64,000 nucleotides of DNA from Hermatobates lingyangjiaoensis (GCA_026182355.1 JAPFBL010000084.1:13169001-13233000); one strand, 5' to 3'; shown: positions 1 through 11,305, counted from the stretch's first letter. Notes: a model not told the origin generated them from the sequence alone. Numbers and translations: made by a program.

Positions 1-150
1 CAAAATATTAACAATTTGGCCCAAGATTGATTATTTTAAAGGATTGAAAACTTTCTGATTTCAAGAAAGAGATTTTTGTCAGGTCTACTGACGGGCCAGC
101 AATAATTAATAAAACCAGTAAAAATTGGATAACCATCACGTTATTTCGTG

Positions 151-224
151 TCCTCATTGGTCACCAGTCTACTCGTGAATTGGACAATTGACCAATTCAC
201 GAGTAGACTGGTGACCAATGAGGA
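151..224. repeat. Perfect 33-bp inverted repeat
   Basis: Arms 151-183 and 192-224 are exact reverse complements separated by an 8-nt spacer. The DNA could form a long hairpin. There is no coding potential and I see no target-site duplication that would make it a complete small transposon. Confidence 0.9.
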
Positions 225-840
225 CTCGAAAATTCCAACCCATCCAAGCCCCGTTATCCGAAGCCTATCCCAAATAATTCCCCAAACACATCCACATTAG
301 AAGCTGTTATTAAAATAGAAGTCCAAACCCTTGAAAAAGACTGACAAGACACGACACAATGAGACCAAACGACCACGAAATGACGTAAACGGACGAACCA
401 CATAATAAAAAAAAAGTACAGACATTTACTTACTGACCCCACCACCACAGCAGGACAATAATTCAGCAGTAGTAGGTCCGTGACCTGGAACTACTAATAC
501 AACGTGCACAACAGTGCGCGGAAAGAATCGTTGGTCGTTTGTCGTTGGTAACCAACACATGTGTAACTGGACACAGTGAAATGAGGAGGTGAAATTTAAT
601 TCACAATAAAACGAATGAAATCATTAAAATGATTATCTATGACTTTGATCACTTTTTACCAGAGAGTTTCATTTTTAGGTAGAGGATAGCCACATTAAAA
701 TGAAACCAAACCTCTTTGGATATCAAAGAGTTTGATATTAAGTTTTCTTATAGTAAAGTTTAGTCTAAGTTAGTCCAGATTTTAACTTTATTATTAGTAA
801 ATTGTATTGATAATAAAACGATATTATCTCAAGATCTTGA
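225..840. other. No recognisable feature
   Basis: AT-rich sequence. A short minus-strand open frame at 254-448 has no recognisable motif and does not resemble the missing C-terminal part of the CRH-BP gene, which should lie on this strand. The remaining exon or exons of that gene are therefore probably to the left of the window. Confidence 0.5.
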
Positions 841-859
841 CTCATTTACCTGTTCTGAG

Positions 860-1650
860 GTTCCCAGAGTTTTTTGTGATTAGTGTATATGGGTAGGTAG
901 GTGTGTATGTATGCTATAGATTTTGGGCAGGCTATAGCGCACACATTTTGATGGATCAAATTCAGATTTTGACCCAAGAGGAACCCTGTAATCTAAATGT
1001 GGCCTACTGTTTGCAGGCAATATTGCACCATGAAAAAGTTCCCTTTTATGTTATAATGTGGTCTCAAACAACTGTGTGTTTAGAGTTTTGAAATGTTATA
1101 ATTACTATCAAACTGACACTACCATAAGCTGAAAATGAGTTCAGAATTTTTAAATAGCTCAAAGGTTCAGTTTTGATATAAATTGTAAAATTTTGGCTTA
1201 TGATCGACTCAGAAAGCTTGTGGACAAGATTCAGGAAATACTGTCCGATAGATCATAATGAAATTACACCAAAAAATAACAATTTCTGAGGGAATAAACT
1301 GAATACTTTTCTGTTAAAATTACGTTTATTTACATTGACTTCAAAATTTTCAAACAGAACCCTGTCAATCAGAATTGTTATTTAGTGGTTTAATGAAAAA
1401 AAACGATCTTAGGTAATGTGGTATGTAAGAGTAATGCAATTTTTAAAGCTGTAACAGCTATTGTCTTAATACGAATTATGTACTTAAAATATCTAAACAA
1501 GATTATTACACTAAAATGACAAATAATGAGTATACCAGCAGTAAGTGAGAAGTTTTTGATAAATGAGCATTTTTCTATGAGACAACACACCAGAAGGTAA
1601 ATCAACAGAATCAGCTTAATAAAAAAATTTTGGTTAACAAAGTAGCTTAA
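860..1650 (+). repeat. Dispersed non-coding repeat family X, copy 1
   Basis: Diverged copy of a roughly 1-1.5 kb repeat present several times in the window (11130-12720, 25080-25830, 32390-34250, 39065-40030, 61730-62520). Shared landmarks are a phrase close to TTGATGGATCAAATT followed by a stretch ending with a text like CATGAAAAAGTTCC, then a block containing TTTTAAATAGCTC and later a segment ending in TTTAGTGGTTTAATGAAAAA. No protein is encoded. Confidence 0.6.
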
Positions 1651-2018
1651 GTTCTTTAAGGATTAAAACTTAAAGAAATTATGCATATTGTGAGTACCGT
1701 AGAGGTCTTTACTCTAGTGTGTCTGCTGTATATCGTAGAATATCTGTTTTTTCGGAAATGTTGGATCTGTTACAATAAGTTCGGTAATTTTTCTTATTTA
1801 TTTTTTTTTTGAATCATTACTGAATTGTTTAAACTGGTTAAGCAGTACTAATCACATTATACCACAGAAGTAAAATCAAATTTATTTATAAGATTTAGAC
1901 TGATAGTGGAAAAAACTGGTTAGTTATTGAAGCTTTTATAAAAAGAATTGATTTCCATCTTCAGATAAAAATTATATTTATAAACAATGTTTGTGCAATG
2001 ATATTAATACGCTGTTAC

Positions 2019-2176
2019 CTTCAGTAAAGTTCCAATATTATAATTCAGTGGCCCAAGGGATAGTGCGAACACAGATATTGTAGCAGGGAAGAGGGAGATG
2101 AGACTGCAGTTGGCTTGAATGCCCATGTTGCTCACAGTGAAAACCTGATTCTCACCAGTCACCAGTATGTTGCAAG
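2019..2176 (-). CDS. CRHBP: CRHBP exon, C-terminal domain start
   Basis: 158 nt, too interrupted by flanking stops to stand out as a long open frame. It begins with the last two bases of a Pro codon, then CNILVTGENQVF, the NCSL cysteine and SLFPATISV, as expected after the previous exon. The acceptor is AACAGCAG and the donor GTAACA. It ends between codons; the following exon is not in the window. Confidence 0.88.
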
Positions 2177-3319
2177 CTGCTGTTTCAAACCAGAGGTATC
2201 GAAAGAATTTTAGGGAAAGTTACAAAACTCATCTATGCAAAAGGTAACAAACAAATCACAAAAAAATTAATTGTTACATTTAAATTTTTATTGAAAGTAA
2301 CTTTTAAAAGTACTATTAGTATTTGTTTAAGGAAAACGCTATGACTCCACATATATATATATATCGATAAAAAGATTTCACATAAACACGTGAAATAACA
2401 ATCAATGATCAAACCACAATATGAAATGGGAAAAGAAGACTAGATCTTTCAACCGTAGCAAGCGGTCTTCGTCAGAGTCAAAAACCCAACTGAAACACTA
2501 GATGCAGAAAACATTTGGTGAGGGAGTGGGAAGAGTGATATTTTAAAAGGGTGAAAGAGCAGGAAATGACTAATGTCCAGAAAGGGATATTTGGGGAAAC
2601 AAAGGAGTACAGAATGAAAGAGTAAAAAACTATCCGCTAGCTGTCAACCCTCTTAGAAGAGGCTATTGCCCTCGTAACGAAAGTATCAAGTTTGAAGAGA
2701 CCGTTACTAATGTTTATATATTTGATCCAATAAATTTAATTAGAGACGATTCAGTAATATTTCTTAAATATTGCCATAAAATTTATATTGGTCAAACTGA
2801 TAAATCATTAAAGACACTTATAAAACAACACCAATACAACGTAAGTGGGCAGGAAAAAAGCAGTGCCTTATTCTTGCATATAAACGATGAAAATCATCTT
2901 ATTGATTGGACAGGATCTAAATTTATTACCTATGAAAAATCGATGTTGTTAAGAAATATTATTGAATCGTCTCTAATTAAAATTATTAGATCAAATATTA
3001 TAAACATTAGTAACGGTCTCTTCAAACTTGATACTTTCGTTACCAGGGCAATAGCCCTCCATCTTCTAAGATGGTTGACAGCTAGCGTTTAGTTTTTTTA
3101 CTCTTTCTTTCTGTACCCCTTTGTTTACCCAAACATCCCTTTCTGGACATTTGTCCTTTCCTACACTTTTACGCTTTTAAAATACCACTGCTCTCAACCC
3201 CTCACCAGATGTTTTCTGCATCTAGTGTTTCAGTTGGGTTTTTGACTCTGACGAAGACCGCTTGCTACGGTTGAAAGATCTTAGTCTTGTTTTCCCATTT
3301 CATATTTTGGTTTGATCAT

Positions 3320-3363
<44 letters not shown>

Positions 3364-4573
3364 TAAAAGGCCTCAGAGCTTATTTTTCTTCATTTTTGAT
3401 TTTTCCTATTTTATATATATATATATATATTCAGAGTTTCTCTAATGTCCTACATGCTCTTCTCAGTTCCTCGGGGAATAAAAAAATCAACTGGCCCAAA
3501 CTTTCCTTTTCATAACTACTCATTTTAACACTATTTATATCAAACACTATTTAAGAACTAACTAAATATTATTTTCAATAAAACAACGACATGTTTCGGT
3601 CTCGTAGACCATCATCAGGCTAAGCTTACGACTAAAGTATAGGGTGTATTACAATGTAATGTCGTTACAATGTAACACATAACAATCGTAAGTCGTTACA
3701 ATGTACTTTAGTCGTTATTAATAACGACTAAAGTTATTTACGTTAATGTTAAAGATAATAACGTTAATGTTATTATCTTTAAGTTCTTGGTTAGTACAAA
3801 ATCAATTTGAGTTTTGTGTATACCGGTTTGGTGCCAGCCAGGTACATCCTCCTCTCTCTTATGATGTAGTTCATTTTTCTTTTAGTTTTTTTATTTTTTA
3901 GTTTATCTAATGTTAGGAGGTTTTGGTCTTATACTCTCAAGGTGACCAGTCTTACCGGGTGATTAAGTTGATCTATTCCACTGTTAGTGTTTTCAATAAT
4001 TGAGCCAGTTTCATTTATTAGTTGCTATTTCATTCTTCTTCTCTTTTTTAGTAGTGTTTCCTTTTGGGTTCAGGTTTTTTTTTGAAATTGGATGTTGTAC
4101 AGAGTCATTAGCTACTTCTTGTCTATTTTTTGCGCACTCGTTACAGGAGTATTTATTGGAGATCCTGGCAACGTTTTTGAGGAGCGTTTACTCCGCTTTT
4201 CATAGGTTGAGCATAATCCTTTATAATAAATTTATCTCATACAGTCTTTTTTGTCTTTTCTTGCCTTGATTAAGTCTAGTATAAATTTTTTTCTTATTTC
4301 AATTACTTCTTTAGGTAAATCTTCTTTCAAATATATGTCAGTTTTATATAGTTTATTTTTATTTTTTAGTAGTTTATTACCTACTCTCCCCGAGGTAAGA
4401 CTCACTGGTATTGTTAGACTGTTTTTTCAGTTGGTTTTCCAAATCTTCTAATGAAATCTATATCTCTCAAACAGAATTCACTATATATCTTTGTATTGGT
4501 TTGGTTATTTTCTTCTTCAGGTCTCTGTATGCTACATTGTCTTTGATCCCAAATGTAATTAATTTCTTTTCCT

Positions 4574-4612
<39 letters not shown>

Positions 4613-7600
4613 CTTGAAATTAAGAGACGGTTTTTTTAAGTTGATATATTCTACTGTTAGTGTTTTCAATAATTGAGCCAGTTTCATTTATTAGTTGCTA
4701 TTTCATTCTTCTTCTCTTTTTTAGTAGTGTTTCCTTTTGGGTTCAGGTTTTTGAGTTACTGAAAGATCATCAGTAACTTTCTTTTCCTGGTTACTGATGA
4801 TATCAGCATTTATTTGCATCTATTTATTTATACGTTCAGTGTACATTTTTTTGTATAAATATCCATTTTCGTTCTAACTGTTTTTGCATATTAAGCTTTC
4901 ATTTATTAGTTGCTATTTCATTCTTTGTCTATCTTTTTTTTTTTTTGTAGAAGAGTTACCTTTTGAGTCCAGGTTTTTTTTGAAATTACTTAGACTCAAT
5001 GCTTTAATTTATCCATTTTATAAATCAAGACTTTAGAAATTTAGATTTATTTCTTTTTGTTTTCGATTACCAGTAACAGTAACACTCAATAAAAATTAAT
5101 AGAACTCTGATAATAGAAACTCTAATAACTAACTCTAATGATCCACATGGGATGTTGTTTCTTTTATTGCAAGAATTATTTTTCTTCTCAGAGTGTGGAT
5201 CACTCTAATTGGTACCTTGTTGATTTTTTTAACTATTTAATAGATCATTTATGACTGTAAACCTCAACAGTTATCTGATTTTAACACTTTTTCTGGAATT
5301 ATCAACTCCTAACTATATCAACTTCTAAAAGTTATATAAAAGACTCCCTCGACTTCGCCTCGAGAGTTAATCATCATTAATCCGAATTAAAATTTCTAAA
5401 TCTCTCGGCTACGTCTGGGAATTTATTACCCTTAATTCCTTGGGCCTTGCCTTGATTCCTTCGGCATTGCCTCAGTAATCAACTAAATCGGTCAGGAATA
5501 ATAGATTTCATTATTCCCTAGGTGCATAAATATCTGATTTATCAATTAGTAAATGTTATATTCAATTGTATTTACGATGTAAATTCTAACATGTTCCGAT
5601 TCACCTGAAAGTTTGTAGAGAAACCTACAACTCAGAAATAAAAAAAGCAGTACCTTATTTGAAAAAAGTCTAACAAATTATTATAATTATTTGTTCATGC
5701 TAAGCCAATAAAAAATACACTATAAATTATACCATAAAAAATGGGTTGTTTAAATTAATAAAAAAATTGCTTGAGTCTTTAAAAGTTAGAACTTAAAAGC
5801 AGTCTTTTTTTAATTCAAAAGGCAAAATAACAATTCGATTCGAAAGTCCTTAAAAAACAAAAAAGGTCTTTTAAAACTCTTTAAAGGTTTTTTGGAGCTA
5901 AATCTCATTTTTATTTTTATTTGTTTTTCTATGGTAAACATTATCACAATACTTTACGATTAACTTAGTTACAAGTTAGTAGGATGACACAAAATATTAA
6001 AAAAAAAACGAAAGTTTTAAAATGACAATAATGTCCTCATACAGTTTAATAACTCAGCATAGAAGGTTTTTTTTTTTTTTTAGAAGAAATTGAACTTAGT
6101 ATTTTTCACGGAGATAAACATGATATAATGTATTAAGTATTACGAATATTGTCATTAAAAAGGTAATGTATATAAAAACAAAATAACAAACACATTCATA
6201 TAGACCTGTACTAACTCTGGACTGAACGAATAGTCCATAATGGGCATAATGGTCAGTTTATAACGAACTGAACATAATGTTCGGTTCACTTTAAAATAGA
6301 CAAAGAAGTTCTTTCAACCAGTTTAATTTCAAAAAGGACTGATTATTTTCACTATGTACTTTTGAATCATAAATGCGTCTTAAGTAGAACATACATATAA
6401 TTTATTTTTATGTAAAATGTGTAAATGCATCCAAATAAATATATTGCATTTGTATGGTTGAATAAAACAAAAGATTTTTTTAACTGATTGATTCCCATTT
6501 ATATATACATAAGCACATGATTGGAAATATTGTAGCAAATAATATAAAGTACTAAATATGATTTTTGTGAAATGTTTTTAGCCGTAAAGTTAAAGAAGTA
6601 GTATAAAATACTAAAATTATTCGATAATTTTTAGTTTGTCTTACAAGGTATCATGAACTTCTTCTAATTAATACCCTTTTAGAATTGAAATTGAAATATT
6701 ACGCTTGGGGTTTTCAATAAAGAACACTTTGAAGGAAAAGCCGTCGTTCCTCTTAGGCACACGATACTGGATGAGGGCTACGTTCTGAGAAGAGACAAAT
6801 ACTTTTCTGGGGGCCCTAAAACCACACATTTCATCGACTCTGTCTTCTAAAGGGCGAGGAGAATCTTCAACTTTGGGAAACAAGCTTCCGTTCAATTCCC
6901 AACCATCTACAAACTGCAAACCACCATTAAAACTTTACTAGGTGCAAACAATATTTGGTATGATATACTAAACACAAATCTCACATTTATTTTTATTACA
7001 AATATTGTATCCATTACATCATAAGGAAACATTATCACTAGTTTTATACATAATCACAAGTTATTTTTTAAAAAAATAAGTCCCTTTGAGTACAACCAAA
7101 AATACGAAAGGAACCATTATAGACATAATAAATAATGCACATTCATTTAGTATTCTTAACAATTTAAAAAATTTGATTCAACCTTAATAACTTAACAACA
7201 TAAAAATACTATACTATAATAAATATTGTTAAATTTAATTTTATTTAAACAACAGATAATATTGGTATAGTTTTACTGGTATATTTTATTTTTTGTTGTA
7301 ATAGCAAATTTGTCATATTATTTAATTTTTGCAACATCATAACTATAACATGTGAACCCTAAATGAAGTTGATAATAATATTAACATAGCAATGTGTGAA
7401 GTTTCAGCTATCATTTAAACTCTGATACTGTTAGCTAATTCAACCCTCATAATTGTTTTCTCACTTTCTTGTGGAAAAATTATTATTCTACCATATAAAT
7501 TATATTATAGCTAAATATTGTCAATTAAGTTAAAAACAATTTTAGTTAAAAATTGTATTAATTTTTAGTTTACTGTAAGTAAATTACAGTGACTGTGAAG

Positions 7601-8987
7601 AAAAATTGATTTGACAGATTTGCGAGTTTAAGTCAATTTTTATAATTTTTTTGAGAATATAAAAAATATTTGGAAATATATCTAGAAAAAAATGTCTGGA
7701 AATAAAATATCCACTTACTGAGATAAGTGCTCCTGTATCACAAGGTAGATTAAAATAGTCGAACTGAACTTGGATGAGCTTATCAGGGTCTGAAGTAAGG
7801 TAAACGCCGCAAACAGTAGAGTCATCATCAGAAGCTTCGTAGAAGAAGTATCCAGGTTCACTCTTCACCACCATACAGTCTAAAAGAAGTAATACATTCT
7901 GTTGCCAAATAAAAGTACTTATCTGTGGGTAGATCTTATCTTCAGACATCTCTGCACTGCAAATCATTAATAAGTGTAGCAGGATTAAATAAAAACCAAT
8001 ATTTTTCTGCAATCATCAAATATTAGAAAAATATTTTATCCCCAGAAGCGATGAAAAGTAAGTTTTACGTCTCTAGTTTTTTGGTAATAATGTAAGGCAT
8101 TTAATCTCCGTCATTTAAAAACAGGGCAATAATGAAAAAAGGCGGAGGAATAATGAAAAAATAGATATATAATCCAGGTTGTCCAACATAATTATTTTAT
8201 TGATATCGATTTTTAGATATGAAGTGAAATGGAATCAGGAGGAGTTAGGATGGCAAGCTTGATTTCTAAATCCCAGCTGTATTGCTAATTATTCTACCCT
8301 CATTTGTTAACATACTTTTATTTAGCTTTCTTAAACCTTTATTCTGGGTTATTAAGAATTATTATTAATTGTTTTATATTAATTAACACTTAAAAATTAT
8401 TATTATAGAGCTTTTTCTGGAGATAAAAAATTGTATGCATATTCCCTCTCGTTGTTATCTCCCTCGGCTTCGCCTCGAACGTTAATCATCATAAATTCCT
8501 GGGCTACGCCTCGGGATTTATTATCCTTGATTCCTTCGGCCTTACCTGAGTAATCAACTAAAACACTCAACAAATAATAGACCTCATTATTTCCTAGGTG
8601 CATAAATATCTATTATTCTTTTGCTTTTGGAATTGAGGAAAATATCTAGATGAAATAGTACAAAAATTGGTTCACTGATGTTAACAGCTTACTTTTAATT
8701 TTCTTATGAAGAATCGTAGTTTTGTATTTTTCAAATGGTTGATTATTGTCCATTAATAAATAATTCACATAAAGAATGTTTACAATATTTTTTTATAGAA
8801 TATGAAATTAATTATGTAATCGAATGAATTATCAATGTAAGCCCGAAGTATGTTCTTAAAGACTAAGTACTAATATATGTTATATTTTGACTATATAATC
8901 AAAAGAAACATAATATTACATACCATCTATAATTTGTTCGACAGCTGGATCTTGAATGACATCGTAAACCTGTCCTCCAGCGGATGC
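2019..8987 (-). CDS. CRHBP: Corticotropin-releasing hormone-binding protein (partial gene, four exons)
   Basis: Secreted glycoprotein family that binds CRF-like (in insects, CRF-type diuretic hormone-like) neuropeptides outside the cell; the ligand in this species is inference. Coding exons in transcript order are 8987-8924, 7879-7719, 6913-6703 and 2176-2019. All junctions have GT/AG sites and compatible phases: the 8924/7879 junction splits an Asp codon, 7719/6913 falls between codons, and 6703/2176 splits a Pro codon. The predicted chain of about 197 residues keeps family landmarks: DCMVVKSEPG, VCGVYL, LPCDTG, FVDGWELNG, SSQNVALIQYR, PCNILV and ANCSL, with six cysteines at family spacing. 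The signal-peptide exon (upstream of 8987) and the C-terminal third (left of the window) were not found. The 4.5 kb third intron contains a Penelope-like fold-back. Confidence in the family is high. Confidence 0.92.
2438..2479 (-). ncRNA. Hammerhead-ribozyme-like motif A1
   Basis: Minus-strand copy in the left arm of the PLE-A fold-back. It has stem I GACT/AGTC, core CTGACGA, stem II around ACCG/CGGT, then GAAA and palindromic AGATCT. One base is missing at the position of the cleavage-site nucleotide relative to copy A2, so activity is unlikely. Confidence 0.55.
2772..3092 (+). pseudogene. GIY-YIG endonuclease remnant of PLE-A
   Basis: In-frame translation contains KIYIGQTDKSLKT, a His followed by HLIDWTG, and EKSMLLRNIIESSLI, the order and spacing of the endonuclease domain at the C-terminus of Penelope-like polymerases: a Y-x-G core, then His, IDW and a Glu in the RNIIES segment. 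The Arg usually found in the helix after the GIY-YIG core is replaced (KTLIKQH). About 107 residues, no reverse transcriptase attached, so this is a 5'-truncated insertion. Confidence 0.8.
3244..3286 (+). ncRNA. Hammerhead-ribozyme-like motif A2 (canonical core)
   Basis: 43 nt in the sense strand of the PLE-A terminal repeat. Order: stem I strand GACT (3244-3247), core CTGACGA (3248-3254), stem II ACCG ... CGGT with a 7-nt loop, GAAA, palindromic stem III strand AGATCT, nucleotide 17 = T, stem I closing strand AGTC (3281-3286 region). The core matches CUGANGA...GAA of the hammerhead consensus. Hammerhead ribozymes are known in terminal repeats of Penelope-like elements. Self-cleavage is inferred, not shown; U at position 17 is less common. 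Confidence 0.72.
3321..3431. repeat. TA microsatellites flanking a PLE-B fragment
   Basis: Two TA runs (3321-3360 and 3413-3430) bracket a short stretch containing AAAAGGCCTCAGAGC, the 3' half of hammerhead-like motif B seen complete at 16264-16298. This is probably a truncated second PLE terminal repeat. Confidence 0.65.
3584..3623 (-). ncRNA. Hammerhead-ribozyme-like motif C1 (canonical core)
   Basis: Minus strand: core CTGATGA, stem II GGTCT/AGACC with a 3-nt loop, GAAA, palindromic stem III strand ACATGT, cleavage nucleotide C, and a stem I of TAGC against GTTG (with wobble pairs). One unpaired U lies between the core and stem II, as in motif D. This is among the most canonical cores in the window. 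It belongs to another Penelope-like terminal repeat by analogy; no coding part was found beside it. Confidence 0.68.
3640..3790. repeat. Cluster of short palindromes
   Basis: Includes a spacerless 28-nt perfect palindrome (3706-3733), an inverted repeat TAAAGATAATAAC/GTTATTATCTTTA at about 3747-3782, and iterated GTCGTTACAATGTA units. It lies next to motif C1 and may be part of the same element. Confidence 0.7.
3960..4990 (-). pseudogene. Decayed transposon coding region with internal repeats
   Basis: A block of about 117 bp (3965-4085) recurs at about 4638-4753 and partly at 4895-4985. On the minus strand 4240-4440 reads with few stops and contains DIYLKEDLPKEVIEIRKKF, a lysine/glutamate-rich pattern like ORF1-type proteins of non-LTR retrotransposons. 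This is a resemblance only. A CT microsatellite occupies 4578-4609. Confidence 0.4.
5337..5545. repeat. Short dispersed repeat Y, copy 1
   Basis: Contains repeated GC-rich phrases such as CTTCGCCTCG, CGGCTACG and CCTTCGGCATTGCC, spaced within AT-rich sequence, ending near TTATTCCCTAGGTGCATAAATATC. The same order occurs at 8453-8620. The function is unknown; it looks like a small non-autonomous element. Confidence 0.65.
5546..6660. other. Intron sequence, nothing recognised
   Basis: AT-rich part of CRHBP intron 3. I see no conserved exon, RNA gene or transposon hallmark. Confidence 0.5.
6703..6913 (-). CDS. CRHBP: CRHBP exon, central domain
   Basis: 211 nt. The acceptor is GGTTTGCAG and the donor GTAATA. 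It encodes FVDGWELNGSLFP, the MCG cysteine and the signature SSQNVALIQYRVPKR, and ends inside the Pro codon that precedes the Cys-Asn of the next exon. The open frame continues 35 nt past the donor without homology. Confidence 0.93.
7719..7879 (-). CDS. CRHBP: CRHBP exon, first conserved domain
   Basis: 161 nt. The acceptor is CTTCTTTTAG and the donor GTAAGT. It encodes the conserved segment from DCMVV through VCGVYLTSDPDKL to LPCDTGALIS, with three family cysteines. An open frame runs past the donor to 7584 but that extension is intronic. Confidence 0.93.
8453..8620. repeat. Short dispersed repeat Y, copy 2
   Basis: Same orientation and order of motifs as 5337-5545 (CTTCGCCTCG, GGCTACGCCTCGGG, CCTTCGGCCTTACC, TTTCCTAGGTGCATAAATATC). 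It sits in CRHBP intron 1 of the visible part. The open frame across it is not a gene. Confidence 0.65.
8924..8987 (-). CDS. CRHBP: CRHBP exon, N-terminal region
   Basis: 64 nt, phase 0 at the start and ending one base into a codon. Acceptor TTTATTTAG precedes it and donor GTATGT follows. It encodes ASAGGQVYDVIQDPAVEQII plus Asp and the first base of the next Asp codon. This part of the protein is poorly conserved; the exon is supported by exact phase match to the next exon. Confidence 0.8.
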
Positions 8988-8999
8988 CTAAATAAAAAC

Positions 9000-11130
9000 A
9001 AATCATTCCACAAAATAACATTCATGTTACTATAAGATATATTTGGCTTAAAAAAAAGAGATTTTAAGATTTGGCCAGATTTATACTTTTTGAGATTCCA
9101 CCAAGTCATATTTGTTATTTTTTGAAGGAAATAATGACTGCTTAATTTTCGATTAATTAAAAACAGTTGATCTGTTCCCATAATCAATAATTAAAGTGGA
9201 GAATTGTTTACAATATAATTTTTTTCCACAATATGGAATCAATTATTATTTGAATACGATATTTTTAAAATGAAGTTATCAATGTAAGCCTGAAGTATGT
9301 TTTTAAACACCTGGTATTCTGTATATGTTATTACTATGTACTAAAATAATCAACTTATCTAAAAGCGAGATTTGACAGATATATGGTACTTGCTGTAAAT
9401 GAATTTCTTTTTTTCTATTCAAAATATTGCAACTCACCAAATTCTAAAGGCAAATTCAACAAGTTGTCACTTTTTGTATACGTTTATCTTACTTTTATTA
9501 AAATCTATAGTGGCCAAAACTTATAATTCATTAGAAGTTCTTATCAAACTTAGGATAAAACTAATTTAATTAATTTTTATTTGATATAATTAAGTCAGTT
9601 ATGATAAAAATATACTGAGATGATTGATTGATTAAAACAATTGATAAACTCATAGAAGTATCCAGGTACACTAGAATACATACACAAAATACCTTGGGTA
9701 TGGATTGATTCTATAACAAAAAAAGGAATACATACTCAACATTAGCATCAATTTAAATCTTGTGAATTAACAAATAAGGTTACCAATCATAAGAAGAGGC
9801 AAAAAAACCATATCCAATGAATTCTCAATTATATGGTGAATCTGTTTTATTGTTTTTAATATATAGAGCATTAAGATCTCTCAAATAATAGTCAAAAGAA
9901 ATTGTCAATGCAGATACGGACACTGTACTGCACTTCGTTCATACGGACACTGTACTGCACTTCGTTCATAATCCATCAGACAACATCTTTAATCACATTC
10001 ATTCCATTTAGTGGTTTATTAACAATATATTTATATGGGTGTAATCAATTTTATCTACAAATAATCACTACTTATCTGATTTTATTTTTGGGAGTTTAAA
10101 TTGTTCAATGATAGATTTGAATTGATGCTAATATTACTGTTTTATTTTCAATACTGATTCTTTGTTATTTAGAAGCAAAATAATTTCGAAAAGTTCACCA
10201 GTCGTTCTAAGTAAGCATGCTAATTACATCTCCATCATGAAAAAAATTTGGTAACCACATTAAAATAATGAATTAATTAAATTGAATGTTCATTATTTCT
10301 GATAATTATTGGTTTACTTACAGTAAACATGAGTGCGCAATTTTCCAAATTTCTAATACAGTTCTCAATTTAAAGTTAGTTTTGCTTGTGAAAAGGGAAA
10401 TATTTTAATTAATAGATGTATAGAAAACTTTGACTTTTGTTTTATAAAAAAAGATGAACTGTTATTTATTTGTTTACGTTAATGTATTGAATGATTCAAC
10501 AGATTTGATCATCCATGCCGTTATCTAATAATATTTTTCTATAAAAGTGATTGACCAATGAAAAAATATTAGACATATTTGCTGTCTAGGGACACAATTT
10601 AACAACATGTTAATGAAGAACAAAAATATGAATATTGATTTCATGCAAGAGAGGTGATGTATTAATCATTATACTCTAATTCACAACTGGAAATTTGGTC
10701 TGGACTGTGGATCAATACTACAAGTAATCTTCCTTTGTATTGTAGATAATATTTCTGTAAACACACGTTTTCTGAAGCCATTAGAGTCCTTTCTTTTATT
10801 TTAATATTACGTGTCTTGAATAAATTATTGTTTCAAGTAATTTTCAAATATATATTTTGTTTCAACTTTATTCTATTATGACTAACTTTTTTATTGAATT
10901 CATAAAATAAATTCATTTTCTTTGAGTTTTAAATGAAATATCAAATTGATGGTGAATCTATTTATAAATAATTGACTTTTCTATAATTCTTTGTCGATAA
11001 TCAAATGAACACTCCTTTGTCCCATTTGTCGTAGTTTCATCGAAATGCTCACGTTATTTGGTTTCGTGTCGGTATTAAATTCGTGTAGTTAGCACAGTTC
11101 GATATATTTGTATTATTAGTGTACTTTTCT
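9000..11130. other. No recognisable gene
   Basis: The signal-peptide exon of CRHBP should lie somewhere upstream of 8987 on the minus strand, but I found no convincing candidate here. A short tandem duplication of about 24 bp (CGGACACTGTACTGCACTTC unit) is at 9915-9968. Otherwise AT-rich. Confidence 0.45.
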
Positions 11131-11273
11131 CCACATTCTATAAATCTTTTTTTACTTTACTATCAGTAAAGTACAGTGATCGTGAAAAAAAATCGATCTC
11201 CAGATTTTGACGCAATTATATGTTTTTAGGTCCCAAAAGTCGTTTTATGAAGTTTTTTCGATGATGTCTGTGT

Positions 11274-11305
<32 letters not shown>

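Larger units (their letters stand above)
2365..3330 (+). mobile_element. Penelope-like element fold-back (PLE-A, 5'-truncated with inverted terminal repeat)
   Basis: The right half (2772-3330) is the 3' end of a Penelope-like retroelement: endonuclease-coding sequence followed by its terminal repeat. The left arm (about 2365-2768) is the reverse complement of the right arm (about 2949-3330), so the unit is a large imperfect palindrome that includes part of the endonuclease code, not just a terminal repeat. The right end runs into a TA microsatellite, as other copies of this family do (23.0, 30.1 and 54.1 kb). It lies in intron 3 of the CRHBP gene in antisense orientation. Confidence 0.8.

Noticed and set aside
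254..448. Minus-strand frame as a 3' exon of CRHBP
   Set aside because: Its sequence lacks the cysteines and motifs expected in the C-terminal part of the family.
2365..3330. CRISPR-like or bacterial inverted-repeat array
   Set aside because: Two long arms of a retroelement fold-back; no regular short repeats with spacers occur anywhere in the window.
8403..8603. 66-codon minus-strand frame as a small gene
   Set aside because: It is read through dispersed repeat Y and lies in a CRHBP intron.
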